Shown: piece by piece, positions 26,774-35,425 of the stretch
Layout: each line of letters starts with the position of its first letter
Numbering within the stretch: the stretch's first letter is position 1
Origin: Meridianimarinicoccus marinus
GTDB taxonomy: Bacteria; Pseudomonadota; Alphaproteobacteria; Rhodobacterales; Rhodobacteraceae
DNA: 64,000 nucleotides
Direction: 5' to 3'
Assembly (NCBI RefSeq): GCF_040689105.1
Contig: NZ_JBFBVU010000015.1
Coordinates: 1 to 64,000, forward strand
Made by a program: the position numbers and the translations under genes
The notes under the pieces: model-generated
What the model was told of the DNA's origin: nothing
The model's input: only the letters and a program-made list of their open reading frames with translations
The model's database searches: none

Positions 26774-27667
26774 TCAGCCCTTGACCGATCCCATTGTCAT
26801 TCCGCGGATGAAGTGTTTCTGGAAGGCGAGGAAGACGACCAGCGTCGGGATGGCAGCCACCACCGCGCCCGAAGCCACCATGTTCCAGGCGATCTCGTAT
26901 TCGCCCTCGAAGGACAGGATGCCCACGGTGACCGGCTTCTTGCCCGCCCCCTGGGTCAGCACGAGACCCCAGAGCAGATCGTTCCAGATCCATGTGAACT
27001 CCAGCACGATCAGCGCCGACAGCGCAGGCCGGGCCACCGGCACATAGATGCGCCGGAAGATCGTCCATTCGCTGGCCCCGTCGATACGGCCGGCTTCGCG
27101 CAATTCCCCCGGAACCGTGTTGAAGAAATTGGTCATGATCAGCACGGCAAAGGGGATCTGCCGCATGATGTGCACGATGATCTGCGCGATGAACGTGTCA
27201 TGCAGGCCAAGGTCGGACATCAGCCGGAACACCGGAATCAGCTGGGTGTGGATCGGCACGAAGCTGAGCGAGACGATCACCAGGAACATCCAGATCCGCC
27301 CCTGGAACCGCATCCGGCTGAGTGCATAGCCCGCCATCATCGACACCAGAAGCGTGCCCGCAACCGATGGCAGCGTGATGATCACCGAGGCGCGCAGATA
27401 GGGCAGCATCTCGACAAAGGCGCGGCCCAGGTTGCCCCATTCATAACTGGACGGCAGCGCCCAGGCGCCGTTCTGGGTAATGTCGGGAATGGTGCGGACC
27501 GAGGTCAGCAGCGTGCCCAGCACCGGCAGGAAGAACACCAGCGCCAGAAGCAGCAGCAGCGCGATCTGCCCGCCGCGCATCAGCGGTTCTTCGATCCGTT
27601 CGCGCAGGCTGCCCCGGTCGATGGCCGCCCCGCGGGGGGCCGAGAGATGTGTGGTCATATCGGTCAT
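26774..27667 (-). CDS. Carbohydrate ABC transporter permease (MalG type), system C
   Basis: Inner-membrane permease of 297 residues from ATG 27667, which has GGAG and GAGG stretches upstream. A GTG at 27685 would add six residues and overlap the upstream gene. The first helix is IALLLLLALVFFLPVLGTLL, and the EAA loop is ELREAGRIDGASEWTIF. It is separated by four bases from the MalF-type gene. Confidence 0.9.
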   Translation of the reverse strand: MTDMTTHLSAPRGAAIDRGSLRERIEEPLMRGGQIALLLLLALVFFLPVLGTLLTSVRTIPDITQNGAWALPSSYEWGNLGRAFVEMLPYLRASVIITLPSVAGTLLVSMMAGYALSRMRFQGRIWMFLVIVSLSFVPIHTQLIPVFRLMSDLGLHDTFIAQIIVHIMRQIPFAVLIMTNFFNTVPGELREAGRIDGASEWTIFRRIYVPVARPALSALIVLEFTWIWNDLLWGLVLTQGAGKKPVTVGILSFEGEYEIAWNMVASGAVVAAIPTLVVFLAFQKHFIRGMTMGSVKG

Positions 27668-27671
27668 GGCC

Positions 27672-28547
27672 TCAGCTCCAGTCACGTTCTTGGGCCTTGG
27701 CCATACGCCGCACGTAGGGCACCACCATGGTCGCCGTCATCAGGGTGACGATCACGCCGATCGCGGCGCCGTAGCCAAATTTGTAGTTCCAGAAAGTCTC
27801 CATATACATCCGGTAGCCCACCACTTCGGACGAGCCGAACGGACCGCCTTCGGTCATGGTCAGCACGATCTCGGTGGCCAGAAGCGCATGGATCAGCGCC
27901 GAGGAGACGGCGATGGTGCTGGCGGGTTTCAGCAGCGGCAGGGTGATGCGGAAAAAGATCTGCCGCCGCGTGCCACCATCCACTTTCGCCGCTTCGATCA
28001 ATTCCTGCGGGATCGCCGAAAGGCCGGCCAGAAAGACCACCGTGGCAAAGGCCGTCTGCCGCCATGCGGCCGCCGCAATCACCGAATAGGTCGCCGCATC
28101 CGGGCCCAGCCATTCAACGATCAATCCTTCAAGCCCCAGCGCGATCAGCAGTTGATCCAGCAGGCCGACGTCGGGTTCATAGATCCAGCCCCAGACCACG
28201 CCGACAATCGCGAACGACAGCGCCAATGGCAGGAAGAACACCGTCTTGATCAGGCTCGCGCCCCAGAAGGTCTGCTTGACCAGCAGCGCGATGGTGATGG
28301 CCAGCGAATTGGGCACGATCAGGAAGGCGATCACCCAGATGCCCGTGTGTTTCAGCGCGTTCAGGAAATACTCGTCCTGGATCAGCGTTACATAGTTTTG
28401 CAGCCCGACGAATGTTCCGGGTTCCGCCACACCGACCTGATCGGTCAGGCTGATGGCGAAGGTCTGGAAAATCGGGTAGGCGCCGAAGATGCCGTAGATC
28501 AGGATCGCGGGCATCAGGAAAAGCCAAGGCGTGAGCCGGGCGTTCAT
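27672..28547 (-). CDS. Carbohydrate ABC transporter permease (MalF type), system C
   Basis: Permease of 291 residues starting MNARLTPWLFLMPAILIY, with six predicted helices and the EAA loop ELIEAAKVDGGTRRQIF. A GAGGA ribosome-binding site precedes the start. A stem-loop separates it from the binding-protein gene upstream. Confidence 0.92.
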   Translation of the reverse strand: MNARLTPWLFLMPAILIYGIFGAYPIFQTFAISLTDQVGVAEPGTFVGLQNYVTLIQDEYFLNALKHTGIWVIAFLIVPNSLAITIALLVKQTFWGASLIKTVFFLPLALSFAIVGVVWGWIYEPDVGLLDQLLIALGLEGLIVEWLGPDAATYSVIAAAAWRQTAFATVVFLAGLSAIPQELIEAAKVDGGTRRQIFFRITLPLLKPASTIAVSSALIHALLATEIVLTMTEGGPFGSSEVVGYRMYMETFWNYKFGYGAAIGVIVTLMTATMVVPYVRRMAKAQERDWS

Positions 28548-28568
28548 GGCAGTGTCCTCCTCTGCTGT

Positions 28569-28598
28569 GCGACCGGGCAGCGGGGGCCGCCCGGTCGC
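28569..28598 (-). promoter_or_regulatory. intercistronic stem-loop after binding-protein gene (system C)
   Basis: GCGACCGGGC at 28569-28578 is the exact inverted repeat of 28589-28598, with a 10-base loop. It lies between the binding-protein stop (28605) and the MalF-type start (28547). Confidence 0.75.
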
Positions 28599-28604
28599 AA
28601 TGCC

Positions 28605-29885
28605 TCAGCTGTCGCCGAAGACGTCGTTGCGGCGATCTTCCAGCATTTCCAGCACCTTCATGTACTGGTCCGGATAGGCCAGGAAGCGCGGCAGCTCACG
28701 CTTGGCGACCTCGGTCACGCCGGGATGGGTGGCGAGTTCGAGGTTCTGGTGGAACGGCGCATCCAGCATGTCCTGGAATTTCACGATGGTCGGCTGGAAC
28801 GAGGCCGGTTCGTAGATTTCAACGGGAACGTCCTTGTTGGCCGCCATTCGCTGCGCCTGCGCCGCAAACAACTCCTGCGGTTCGCGCTCAGAGACGCATT
28901 TCAGCATGGCCAGTGCGTTTTCGGTGTTCTCGCCGGCGCCACTTGCGGCCCAACCTTCGACAGCACCTTCGACGGCAAGCTCGATACCGGGTGTGATGGC
29001 CGGGAAGTCGAAGACGTCAAAATCGGTCCCCGGCTCCAGCCCCGCGGCAATGAAGTTGCCGACCGTCCATGTGCCCATCAGCTCCATCGCGCCCTCGCCG
29101 TTGACAAACTTGGTCGCCATTTCTTGCCAGCCGATGCTGGACGTGCGGTCATTGAAATAGCCTGCTTCCAGCAGGTTCTTCCAAAGCTCCATAGACTCGA
29201 TGACGCGCGGGTCGAGATAGCTTTCGGTTCCCGCCATCAGCCCGTTGCGGAAGTCCGACCCGGCCACGCGCAACACGAAATAGTCGAACCACAACAGCGG
29301 CTCCCAACCGGATTTCGATCCCAGAAGGAAGGGGGTGACGCCGGCCTCCTTCAGCTGGGCCGCCACGTCGAGAAACCCATCCCAGGACTGCGGGGCTTCC
29401 AGCCCGTGTTCTGCGAAGACGCGCTTGTTGTACCAGAAAACGTTGGGCTGGAAGGTGGTCGGGATGGTGTAGACGTTGCCATCCGGCTCGGTGCTGGTGG
29501 CCTGAACGCCCGCCGGGTAGTTGTCCTTGATCTCGTCCCAGATGTCGTTCATCGCGCGGATCTTGCCAGTCGCGGCCTGAAACTGCGAACGTCCACCGGC
29601 CCAATAGGCGTAGATGTCGGGCGGGGTCGAACTGGAGAGCTGCACCGGAAGCTGCACCTCGTATTGCTTGGGCGGCGAGAAGTTCTCGATGATCTCGATA
29701 TCCAGCCGTTCGGCGCAGGCATTCCACATTGCCATGCGCGGCACCCGCATCGGCTCTGCCGCCGAGCGGTGGAACAGGTGCACCACGCCTTCGGCAACCA
29801 CCGGGGCTGGGGTCAGGGTCAGCCCGCTCAGGGCCAGTGGCAAGCTCAGGCACATGGTGGCCACGCTCTGTTTCAGTCGGGACAT
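28605..29885 (-). CDS. Sugar ABC transporter substrate-binding protein (family 1), system C
   Basis: Periplasmic receptor of 426 residues with an N-terminal signal peptide (SRLKQSVATMCLSLPLALS, cleavage near VVAEG). The body shows the sugar-binding family 1 pattern (PPDIYAYWAGG, WYNKRVFAEHGLEAPQSWD). It opens the transporter C operon and is divergent from the GH127 arabinofuranosidase gene. An arabinose-containing or other plant/algal saccharide ligand is inferred from that neighbour. Confidence 0.9.
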   Translation of the reverse strand: MSRLKQSVATMCLSLPLALSGLTLTPAPVVAEGVVHLFHRSAAEPMRVPRMAMWNACAERLDIEIIENFSPPKQYEVQLPVQLSSSTPPDIYAYWAGGRSQFQAATGKIRAMNDIWDEIKDNYPAGVQATSTEPDGNVYTIPTTFQPNVFWYNKRVFAEHGLEAPQSWDGFLDVAAQLKEAGVTPFLLGSKSGWEPLLWFDYFVLRVAGSDFRNGLMAGTESYLDPRVIESMELWKNLLEAGYFNDRTSSIGWQEMATKFVNGEGAMELMGTWTVGNFIAAGLEPGTDFDVFDFPAITPGIELAVEGAVEGWAASGAGENTENALAMLKCVSEREPQELFAAQAQRMAANKDVPVEIYEPASFQPTIVKFQDMLDAPFHQNLELATHPGVTEVAKRELPRFLAYPDQYMKVLEMLEDRRNDVFGDS

Positions 29886-29941
29886 CTCATCCTCCTCCGG
29901 TTTGCTTTTTGTCGCTGGTATTGCTTTTTATCGACAAATAC

Positions 29942-29956
29942 AAACATAATATGTTT
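29942..29956. promoter_or_regulatory. candidate operator between transporter C and GH127
   Basis: AAACATAATATGTTT is an inverted repeat (AAACAT/ATGTTT) with a three-base centre. It contains the 12-mer CATAATATGTTT found also at 20422. It lies 57 bases before the binding-protein gene and 114 before the GH127 gene, so it may control both directions. Confidence 0.6.
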
Positions 29957-30069
29957 CTGTACTGTCCGTCAAGCCGCAACGAAACGCAAGTCTCTCGACC
30001 TGGCGCCACGCGGCACGGCTGTGCAAACCGCCGAACCCACGAGACTGAAAATCATCGGAGAACAGAGAT

Positions 30070-32010
30070 ATGGATGGACCCACCCTAAGCCCGATCAGCG
30101 CGCATGCGCGATTGTGGCGCCCCGCCGACAAGGACGTGCGCTGGACCGGTGGCTTCTGGGCCGAAAAGCAAAACCTGATCCGCAGTGAGTCGATTCACAG
30201 CGTTCTGGACGCGATGGAAGACCCCGCGAACGCCGCCTACTTCGGGAATTTCCGCGCCGTTGCCGAAAGCGGCGGGACATTCCACGGCCGCTACTGGAGT
30301 GACGGCGATTGCTACAAGGCGCTTGAGTCGATCCTGCTGCTGACGGACGTGTCACCGGACGAAGCACTCACTCGCTTCATGAATGACCGCATCGACATCA
30401 TCGCCGCCGCGCAGGAGCCTGACGGCTATCTCAACACCCAGATCACCCTGACCGAGCTTGGACGCTGGACCGATATCGAGCATCACGAGATGTACAATCT
30501 CGGGCATCTCTTCACCACGGCCTGCCTGCACCATCAGGTCACCGCAGACCCCAGGCTGCTGAACATCGCGCGGCGGGCCGCCGACAACCTGTATGACACT
30601 TTCCACCCCCGCGATCCGGACCTCGCCCGCTTCGGTTTCAACCCCTCGCAGATCATGGGTCTGGTCGAGCTTTTCCGCGAGACCGGGGAGGCCCGCTATC
30701 TCGAACTCGCGCGGATCTTTGTCGACAATCGCGGCACCCACCCCGAACGTCCCGGCAACAACGGCGACCAGAGCCAGGCCCGCGTGCCGCTCCTGGACGA
30801 GACCGAAGCGGTGGGCCACGCGGTCACCGGCCCCTATCTTTGGGCCGGGGCAGCCGACATCGTGATGGAAACCGACGAGGCGCCGCTGATGGCCGCAATC
30901 ACCCGCATCTGGGAGGATTCCACCTATCGCAAGATGTACATCACCGGCGGTATCGGCGCGCTGCACAAGGGCACAGCCGAGCGCAGCCATCCCCGCTATG
31001 AACCCATCGCCGAGGCTTATGGCCGACCCTACCAACTGCCCTCGGACACCGCCTATAACGAAACCTGCGCCAATATCGCCAACGCGATGTGGAGCTGGCG
31101 AATGCTGCAACTGACCGGCGATGCCCGCTATGGCGATGTGATCGAACGGGTGATGTACAACACCGGGCTGTCGGGCGTGTCGCTGTCGGGGACGCATTTC
31201 ACCTATTCCAACCCGCTGCGCTTCAACGGCGAGACGCATTTCATCGGCAACAACGACTCGCCCCGCCGCTGGACCCGCTGGACCTGCTACTGCTGCCCGC
31301 CGCAAGTGACCCGCACCATCGCCGGGCTGCACCGCTGGGCTTATTCGACGGCCGAAAATGCCGTCTGGGTGCATCTCTATGGAACCAACAGGCTGGACAC
31401 CGACCTTGGCACCGGGCGCATCACGCTGCGGCAGGACTCGGACTTCCCGTGGTCCGGCGAGGTGTGCATGTCTGTCGAGGCCGCCCCCGAGGCAGACTGC
31501 ACCCTGCACCTGCGCATTCCGGGCTGGAGCGACACTACCCGCCTTCGTGTAAATGGCGATCCGGTCGAGGTCACGGGCTGCGGGCCCCGCTACCTTGCCC
31601 TCACCCGGTCCTGGGCGCCCGGCGACGTGATCGAACTGACGCTGGACATCCGCCCCCGCATTCTGGCCGCCCGTCCCGAGGTCGAGGAGTTGCGCAACCA
31701 GGTGGCGGTGATGGCGGGCCCGGTGGTCTATTGTCTGGAAGGCGCGGATCTGCCCGAGGGGGTGACAATCAACGATGTCGCCCTGCCCGCCGACGCACGC
31801 TTCACTCCGGTTGCAGCACAGGGGGTCTTCGACGGCCTGACCCTGCTGCGCACCGAATTGCCCCGGCGCGCGCCCTGGACCACACAGGCGCTGTACGCCC
31901 CGGCAAGGGCCACGGATCAGAGTGCGGTTTCCGCAACCCTGATCCCCTATTTCGCGTGGAACAATCGCAACGACAACACAATGGCGGTCTGGTTGCCGCG
32001 CAAGGGTTGA
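30070..32010 (+). CDS. GH127 beta-L-arabinofuranosidase (DUF1680)
   Basis: Glycoside hydrolase of 646 residues. The zinc and catalytic residues of GH127 (Glu, Cys, Cys, Cys in Bifidobacterium HypBA1) correspond to Glu331 and Cys333 (NETCANIANAMWSWRM) and to Cys408/Cys409 (CYCCPPQVTR), the first of the pair being the expected nucleophile. The N-terminal block (DVRWTGGFWAEKQN) and the all-helical core are typical. No signal peptide is visible, so it probably acts on imported oligosaccharide in the cytoplasm. Divergent from transporter C. Other GH127/DUF1680 enzymes have different specificities, so L-arabinofuranose is likely but not certain. Confidence 0.88.
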   Translation: MDGPTLSPISAHARLWRPADKDVRWTGGFWAEKQNLIRSESIHSVLDAMEDPANAAYFGNFRAVAESGGTFHGRYWSDGDCYKALESILLLTDVSPDEALTRFMNDRIDIIAAAQEPDGYLNTQITLTELGRWTDIEHHEMYNLGHLFTTACLHHQVTADPRLLNIARRAADNLYDTFHPRDPDLARFGFNPSQIMGLVELFRETGEARYLELARIFVDNRGTHPERPGNNGDQSQARVPLLDETEAVGHAVTGPYLWAGAADIVMETDEAPLMAAITRIWEDSTYRKMYITGGIGALHKGTAERSHPRYEPIAEAYGRPYQLPSDTAYNETCANIANAMWSWRMLQLTGDARYGDVIERVMYNTGLSGVSLSGTHFTYSNPLRFNGETHFIGNNDSPRRWTRWTCYCCPPQVTRTIAGLHRWAYSTAENAVWVHLYGTNRLDTDLGTGRITLRQDSDFPWSGEVCMSVEAAPEADCTLHLRIPGWSDTTRLRVNGDPVEVTGCGPRYLALTRSWAPGDVIELTLDIRPRILAARPEVEELRNQVAVMAGPVVYCLEGADLPEGVTINDVALPADARFTPVAAQGVFDGLTLLRTELPRRAPWTTQALYAPARATDQSAVSATLIPYFAWNNRNDNTMAVWLPRKG

Positions 32011-32017
32011 ACGAAAA

Positions 32018-32045
32018 AGGGATACCGCATCGCTGCGGTATCCCT
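32018..32045. terminator. bidirectional intrinsic terminator
   Basis: AGGGATACCGCA at 32018-32029 pairs with TGCGGTATCCCT at 32034-32045 around a four-base loop. The A-run at 32013-32017 gives a T-run on the minus strand for the ALDH transcript. The hairpin also ends the GH127 transcript. Confidence 0.85.
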
Positions 32046-32068
32046 CTGACCTACCGGATGTCGCGTGG

Positions 32069-33520
32069 TCAGGCGGCAGGCACCTCGAACTCGGCATGGG
32101 TGGTCTTGAAGGTCAGGTATTCGTTGATCGCCATCTGCCCGCCTTCGATGCCGACGCCCGAGTGTTTCACCCCGCTGAACGGTGCCTCGAAATGCGACAG
32201 CTGAAAGTTGTTGATCCCCACCATTCCCGACTGCAATTCCGCCGACAACCGCCGCGCCACCACCTCGGACCGGGTGAAGGCATAGGCGGCAAGGCCGTAC
32301 TGCGTGCTGTTGGCCCGCGCGATGGCATCGCTCAGATCGGAGTAGGTGGTCAGCGAGGCCACCGGGCCGAAAGGCTCTTCCGACATGATCTCGGCATCGT
32401 CGGTGACGTTTTCCAGAACCGTGGGCGTAAAGAAGAACCCCTTGTTCTGTTCCCGCGCCCGGCCACCGCCCAACCGCAGGGTCGCGCCCCGCTCCACCGC
32501 GTCGGATACCAGCCGCTCCAGCTTGTCCAACTGTGCCGGACTGGCCATCGGTCCCATGGTCGTTTCGGACGCCATCGGATCGCCGATGCGCAGGTTTTCA
32601 GCCTCACTCATGAAGACCTCGGTAAACGCTTCGGCCACTTCCTCATGCAGAAAGAACCGGCTGGGCGAGCCGCAGATTTGGCCCGTATTCATGAACTTGA
32701 ACTTCGCCGCCAGCCGGGCCGCGGCCGGCACATCGGCATCCGGGCAGATGATCAGCGGTGCATGACCGCCCAGCTCCATCGACACCCGTTTCACGGTCTG
32801 CGCCGATTGCGCCATCAGCAAGCGGCCGACGCGGGTGGATCCGGTGAAGGAGATCTTGCGCACCGCTTCCGCTTCCATCAGCGCGGGCGATACCCCCTGC
32901 GGGTCGCCTTGCAGGATCTGCACCACACCGCTCGGCAGACCGGCGGCCTGACAGCACTCGCCAAGGATCGTGCCAACCAGTGGGGTTTGTTCCGAAGGGC
33001 GCAGGATCACCACGCAGCCCGCGGCCAGCGCCGGCGCCAGCTTGCGCGCGGGCAGACCAAGGGGGAAGTTCCACGGGCTGAAGGCGGCCACGATGCCCAC
33101 CGGTTCCGGCGTGATGCTCAGATGCCCGCCAAAGCGCGAGGTGATGGTCTGGCCGAACAGCCGCTCGGCCTCGCCCGCCATCCAGACAAACTGTTGCGCG
33201 GCAGAGTCAGCCTCGCCAATCGCCATGGCGTGCACCCGGCCCATTTCGGTGGCAATGGCACGGCCAAAATCCTCGCGGCGCTTGACGATTTCTTCGGCGA
33301 TGCGCCGCAGGTACTGCGCGCGCTGCCAGCCGGGGATGGCCGACCATTCGGCAAATCCCGCTTCGGCATGTTGCAACGCCTGTGCGACGTGTTTGGGGCT
33401 ACAGCAGGGGACCTCGTACAGCGTGTCGCCAGTTGCCGGGTTGACGACGGCCATGGGCGGCAGGTCCGAGGCCGTCCCCCAGGTGTCGCCAATTAGGTAC
33501 TTGGGGTGTTGTTCGGGCAT
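32069..33520 (-). CDS. NAD(P)-dependent aldehyde dehydrogenase (succinate-semialdehyde/2-oxoglutarate-semialdehyde type)
   Basis: Aldehyde dehydrogenase of 483 residues. The ATG at 33520 has GGAG upstream; a TTG at 33541 overlapping the hydratase gene is less likely. The catalytic Cys lies in NTGQICGSPSR, the base Glu in MELGGHAPL and the cofactor motif in SFTGSTRVG. The sequence resembles GabD-type enzymes. Encoded directly after a 2-keto acid hydratase/dehydratase and near an arabinofuranosidase, it could oxidise 2-oxoglutarate semialdehyde in a Weimberg-type pentose pathway; this is inference. Confidence 0.87.
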   Translation of the reverse strand: MPEQHPKYLIGDTWGTASDLPPMAVVNPATGDTLYEVPCCSPKHVAQALQHAEAGFAEWSAIPGWQRAQYLRRIAEEIVKRREDFGRAIATEMGRVHAMAIGEADSAAQQFVWMAGEAERLFGQTITSRFGGHLSITPEPVGIVAAFSPWNFPLGLPARKLAPALAAGCVVILRPSEQTPLVGTILGECCQAAGLPSGVVQILQGDPQGVSPALMEAEAVRKISFTGSTRVGRLLMAQSAQTVKRVSMELGGHAPLIICPDADVPAAARLAAKFKFMNTGQICGSPSRFFLHEEVAEAFTEVFMSEAENLRIGDPMASETTMGPMASPAQLDKLERLVSDAVERGATLRLGGGRAREQNKGFFFTPTVLENVTDDAEIMSEEPFGPVASLTTYSDLSDAIARANSTQYGLAAYAFTRSEVVARRLSAELQSGMVGINNFQLSHFEAPFSGVKHSGVGIEGGQMAINEYLTFKTTHAEFEVPAA

Positions 33521-33537
33521 CTTTTGCTCCAAAATGT

Positions 33538-34320
33538 TCAAGAAAAGGAAAGGGAAACGGTGCCGAGCGGGCCAAAGTCGGCCTCCAGCCGGTCGCCGGG
33601 ATCGGCCCAGACCGGGCGCGTGAACGACCCCGACAGCACCATGTGCCCGGCCTCCAGCCCGCCGCCATAGGTGGCCAGCTTGTTGCCCAGCCAGGCGACC
33701 GCATTGGCCGGATGATCCATGACCCCGGCGGCAATGCCGGTTTCCTCGATCTCGCCATTGCGGCGGAACAGGGCGCCGGCCCAGCTCCAGTCGATCTCGT
33801 CGGGGCGGAACCGCCTGGCACCTAGGATCAGCCCGGCGGCCGCGCCATTGTCGGCCACAGTGTCGAAAATGCGGCGCGGTTCGGTCACCCGCGCATCGAT
33901 GATCTCGATCGAGGGCACCACGTAGTCGGTCGCGGCAAGCACGTCATCCAGCGTCAGGCCCGGACCCTTTAGCGGTGATTTCAGGACGAAGGTCAGCTCG
34001 GGCTCGACCCGCGGCACACAGAAGTCGGCATGTGCGACCGTCGCGTCATCCTCGATCAGCATGCTGGCAAAGACATGGCCGTAGTCCGGCTCGTTGATCT
34101 TCGACGCCGCCCGCATCGCCTTCGAGGTCAGCCCGACCTTGTGGCCGATCAGGCGGTCCCCTGCCCTCGCCCGCGCCGCCGCCACTTCGCGGCTGATCGC
34201 ATAGGCATCTTCGATCTCGATCTGAGGATAGGTCGCCGACAGGCGCTCGGCCTGCACCCGTGTCTGTTCGGCCCGAAACAACGCGCGGGCCGCCTCTGTT
34301 CGCTGGTCTTGTGATAACAT
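33538..34320 (-). CDS. 2-keto-4-pentenoate hydratase / 2-oxohepta-3-ene-1,7-dioate hydratase family protein
   Basis: Fumarylacetoacetase-superfamily hydratase of 260 residues. Conserved blocks are GHKVGLTSKAMR, the metal-binding VEPELTFVL and PSIEIIDAR, and VADNGAAAGLILG. MhpD/HpaH hydrate 2-oxo-pentenoates, whereas other members of the fold dehydrate 2-keto-3-deoxy sugar acids. No aromatic-ring pathway genes flank it; its partner is an ALDH and its neighbours are sugar genes, so dehydration of a 2-keto-3-deoxypentonate is plausible. It is divergent from the GntR gene at 34470. Confidence 0.85.
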   Translation of the reverse strand: MLSQDQRTEAARALFRAEQTRVQAERLSATYPQIEIEDAYAISREVAAARARAGDRLIGHKVGLTSKAMRAASKINEPDYGHVFASMLIEDDATVAHADFCVPRVEPELTFVLKSPLKGPGLTLDDVLAATDYVVPSIEIIDARVTEPRRIFDTVADNGAAAGLILGARRFRPDEIDWSWAGALFRRNGEIEETGIAAGVMDHPANAVAWLGNKLATYGGGLEAGHMVLSGSFTRPVWADPGDRLEADFGPLGTVSLSFS

Positions 34321-34363
34321 CGGTATTCCTTTCTTTTACCGATATTCTTACGGCATATCTAAT

Positions 34364-34375
34364 CATAATATCAAT
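34364..34375. promoter_or_regulatory. possible weak operator in the hydratase/GntR divergent promoter
   Basis: CATAATATCAAT shares the first eight bases with the motif at 20422 and 29945. It lies 44 bases upstream of the hydratase start in an AT-rich island that probably holds both divergent promoters. Confidence 0.3.
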
Positions 34376-34469
34376 ACATTTTCTCCAGGCCTGCATTGCC
34401 GCCCGAAGGCCACGGCGTTGCTTTCCGCCACAAAGGTATTATGTTTCCCAAAAGACAGGAGATTTCGCC

Positions 34470-35219
34470 GTGCCCTCTTCCGACCAGGACGTCCTGATCC
34501 CGACGTCGAACACCCTCTCCCGCTCGCTGTCCGGCCAGATTTCCCGAAAACTGGGCGAGCGCATTCTCGATGGCCAGCTTCAGCCCGGCCAGTTGCTGCC
34601 GGACGAAAACGCGCTGTGCGAGGAATTTGGCGTCAGCCGCACCGCGGTGCGGGAAGCGGTCAAGATGCTGGTCGCCAAGGGGCTTCTCGAAGTGCGCCAG
34701 CGGATCGGCACACGGGTGCAGGACGTCGGGAATTGGCAGATGCTCGACCGCGACGTGTTGATGTGGCACCAATCCCTGACCATCGAGGACGAGCGGCTGA
34801 TCTCGCTGATGGAGTTGCGGCAGTCAATCGAACCCGACGCCGCCTACTACGCCGCCAACCGCCGCAGCGAGGCGCAACTGAAAGCAATCCTCGATGCGGT
34901 GGATCAGATGCAGGCCAGCACCCGTGAGAACAGCGAATACGTTCTGGCCGACGCCCGGTTTCACATCGCCGTACTGCGCGCCACCAACAACCGCTATCTT
35001 GAAGCCCTTGAGAACGCTATTTTCGCTGGGCTGATGCTGTCGATCCGCCTGACCAACCCCGAAGAAAGCCTGAACCGCAAATCCGTGCCCCTGCATCGCG
35101 CCATTGCCGAGGCCATCGCAGCACAGGATGCGGACGCCGCCTATTCCGGAATGAAAAACCACCTCGCCGACGCTGCCGCCCGGCTGTCGAAAGTGGTCAA
35201 GCTCGATCCCTCGCGCTGA
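34470..35219 (+). CDS. GntR-family transcriptional regulator, FadR/FCD subfamily
   Basis: Regulator of 249 residues starting at GTG 34470, with CAGGAG about seven bases upstream; longer in-frame readings cover the promoter region. The winged helix covers about residues 15-80 (ISRKLGERILDGQLQPGQLLPDE, abbreviated here, then SRTAVREAVKMLVAKGL). The FCD domain follows, with metal or ligand residues in DARFHIAVLRATNN and HRAIAEAI. It resembles the ExuR/LldR/DgoR type that senses sugar acids. Divergent from the hydratase-ALDH pair; a candidate binder of the CATAATATG motif. Confidence 0.9.
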   Translation: MPSSDQDVLIPTSNTLSRSLSGQISRKLGERILDGQLQPGQLLPDENALCEEFGVSRTAVREAVKMLVAKGLLEVRQRIGTRVQDVGNWQMLDRDVLMWHQSLTIEDERLISLMELRQSIEPDAAYYAANRRSEAQLKAILDAVDQMQASTRENSEYVLADARFHIAVLRATNNRYLEALENAIFAGLMLSIRLTNPEESLNRKSVPLHRAIAEAIAAQDADAAYSGMKNHLADAAARLSKVVKLDPSR

Positions 35220-35425
35220 GCGCGCCGAGCTGCGCCCGGCCAATCGGATCTGACGCAAGACGGCGCGGGCCCTGCCGTTCACCAAAAAATGTAGTGTGCG
35301 AATCTGGACAGGCATTTCTGAATGACCCACGCTCACATGATGCGGGTTGAGGAATTGCCAAACGACCTAATTCAAGAACCGTAGCCCCGTTGCTTCACGC
35401 CCTTTTCCCTAACGGAGTCCTGCTG

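Noticed and set aside
27480..30188. 902-codon plus-strand open frame
   Set aside because: It runs antisense through a MalG-type permease, a MalF-type permease and a receptor gene and has no protein-family features.
30352..32097. 581-codon minus-strand open frame over the GH127 gene
   Set aside because: Low-complexity antisense frame; GH127 on the plus strand shows all catalytic residues.
33538..34320. Aromatic meta-cleavage pathway around the HpaH/MhpD-like hydratase
   Set aside because: No ring-cleavage dioxygenase, decarboxylase or aldolase of such a pathway is adjacent; the neighbours are sugar genes.
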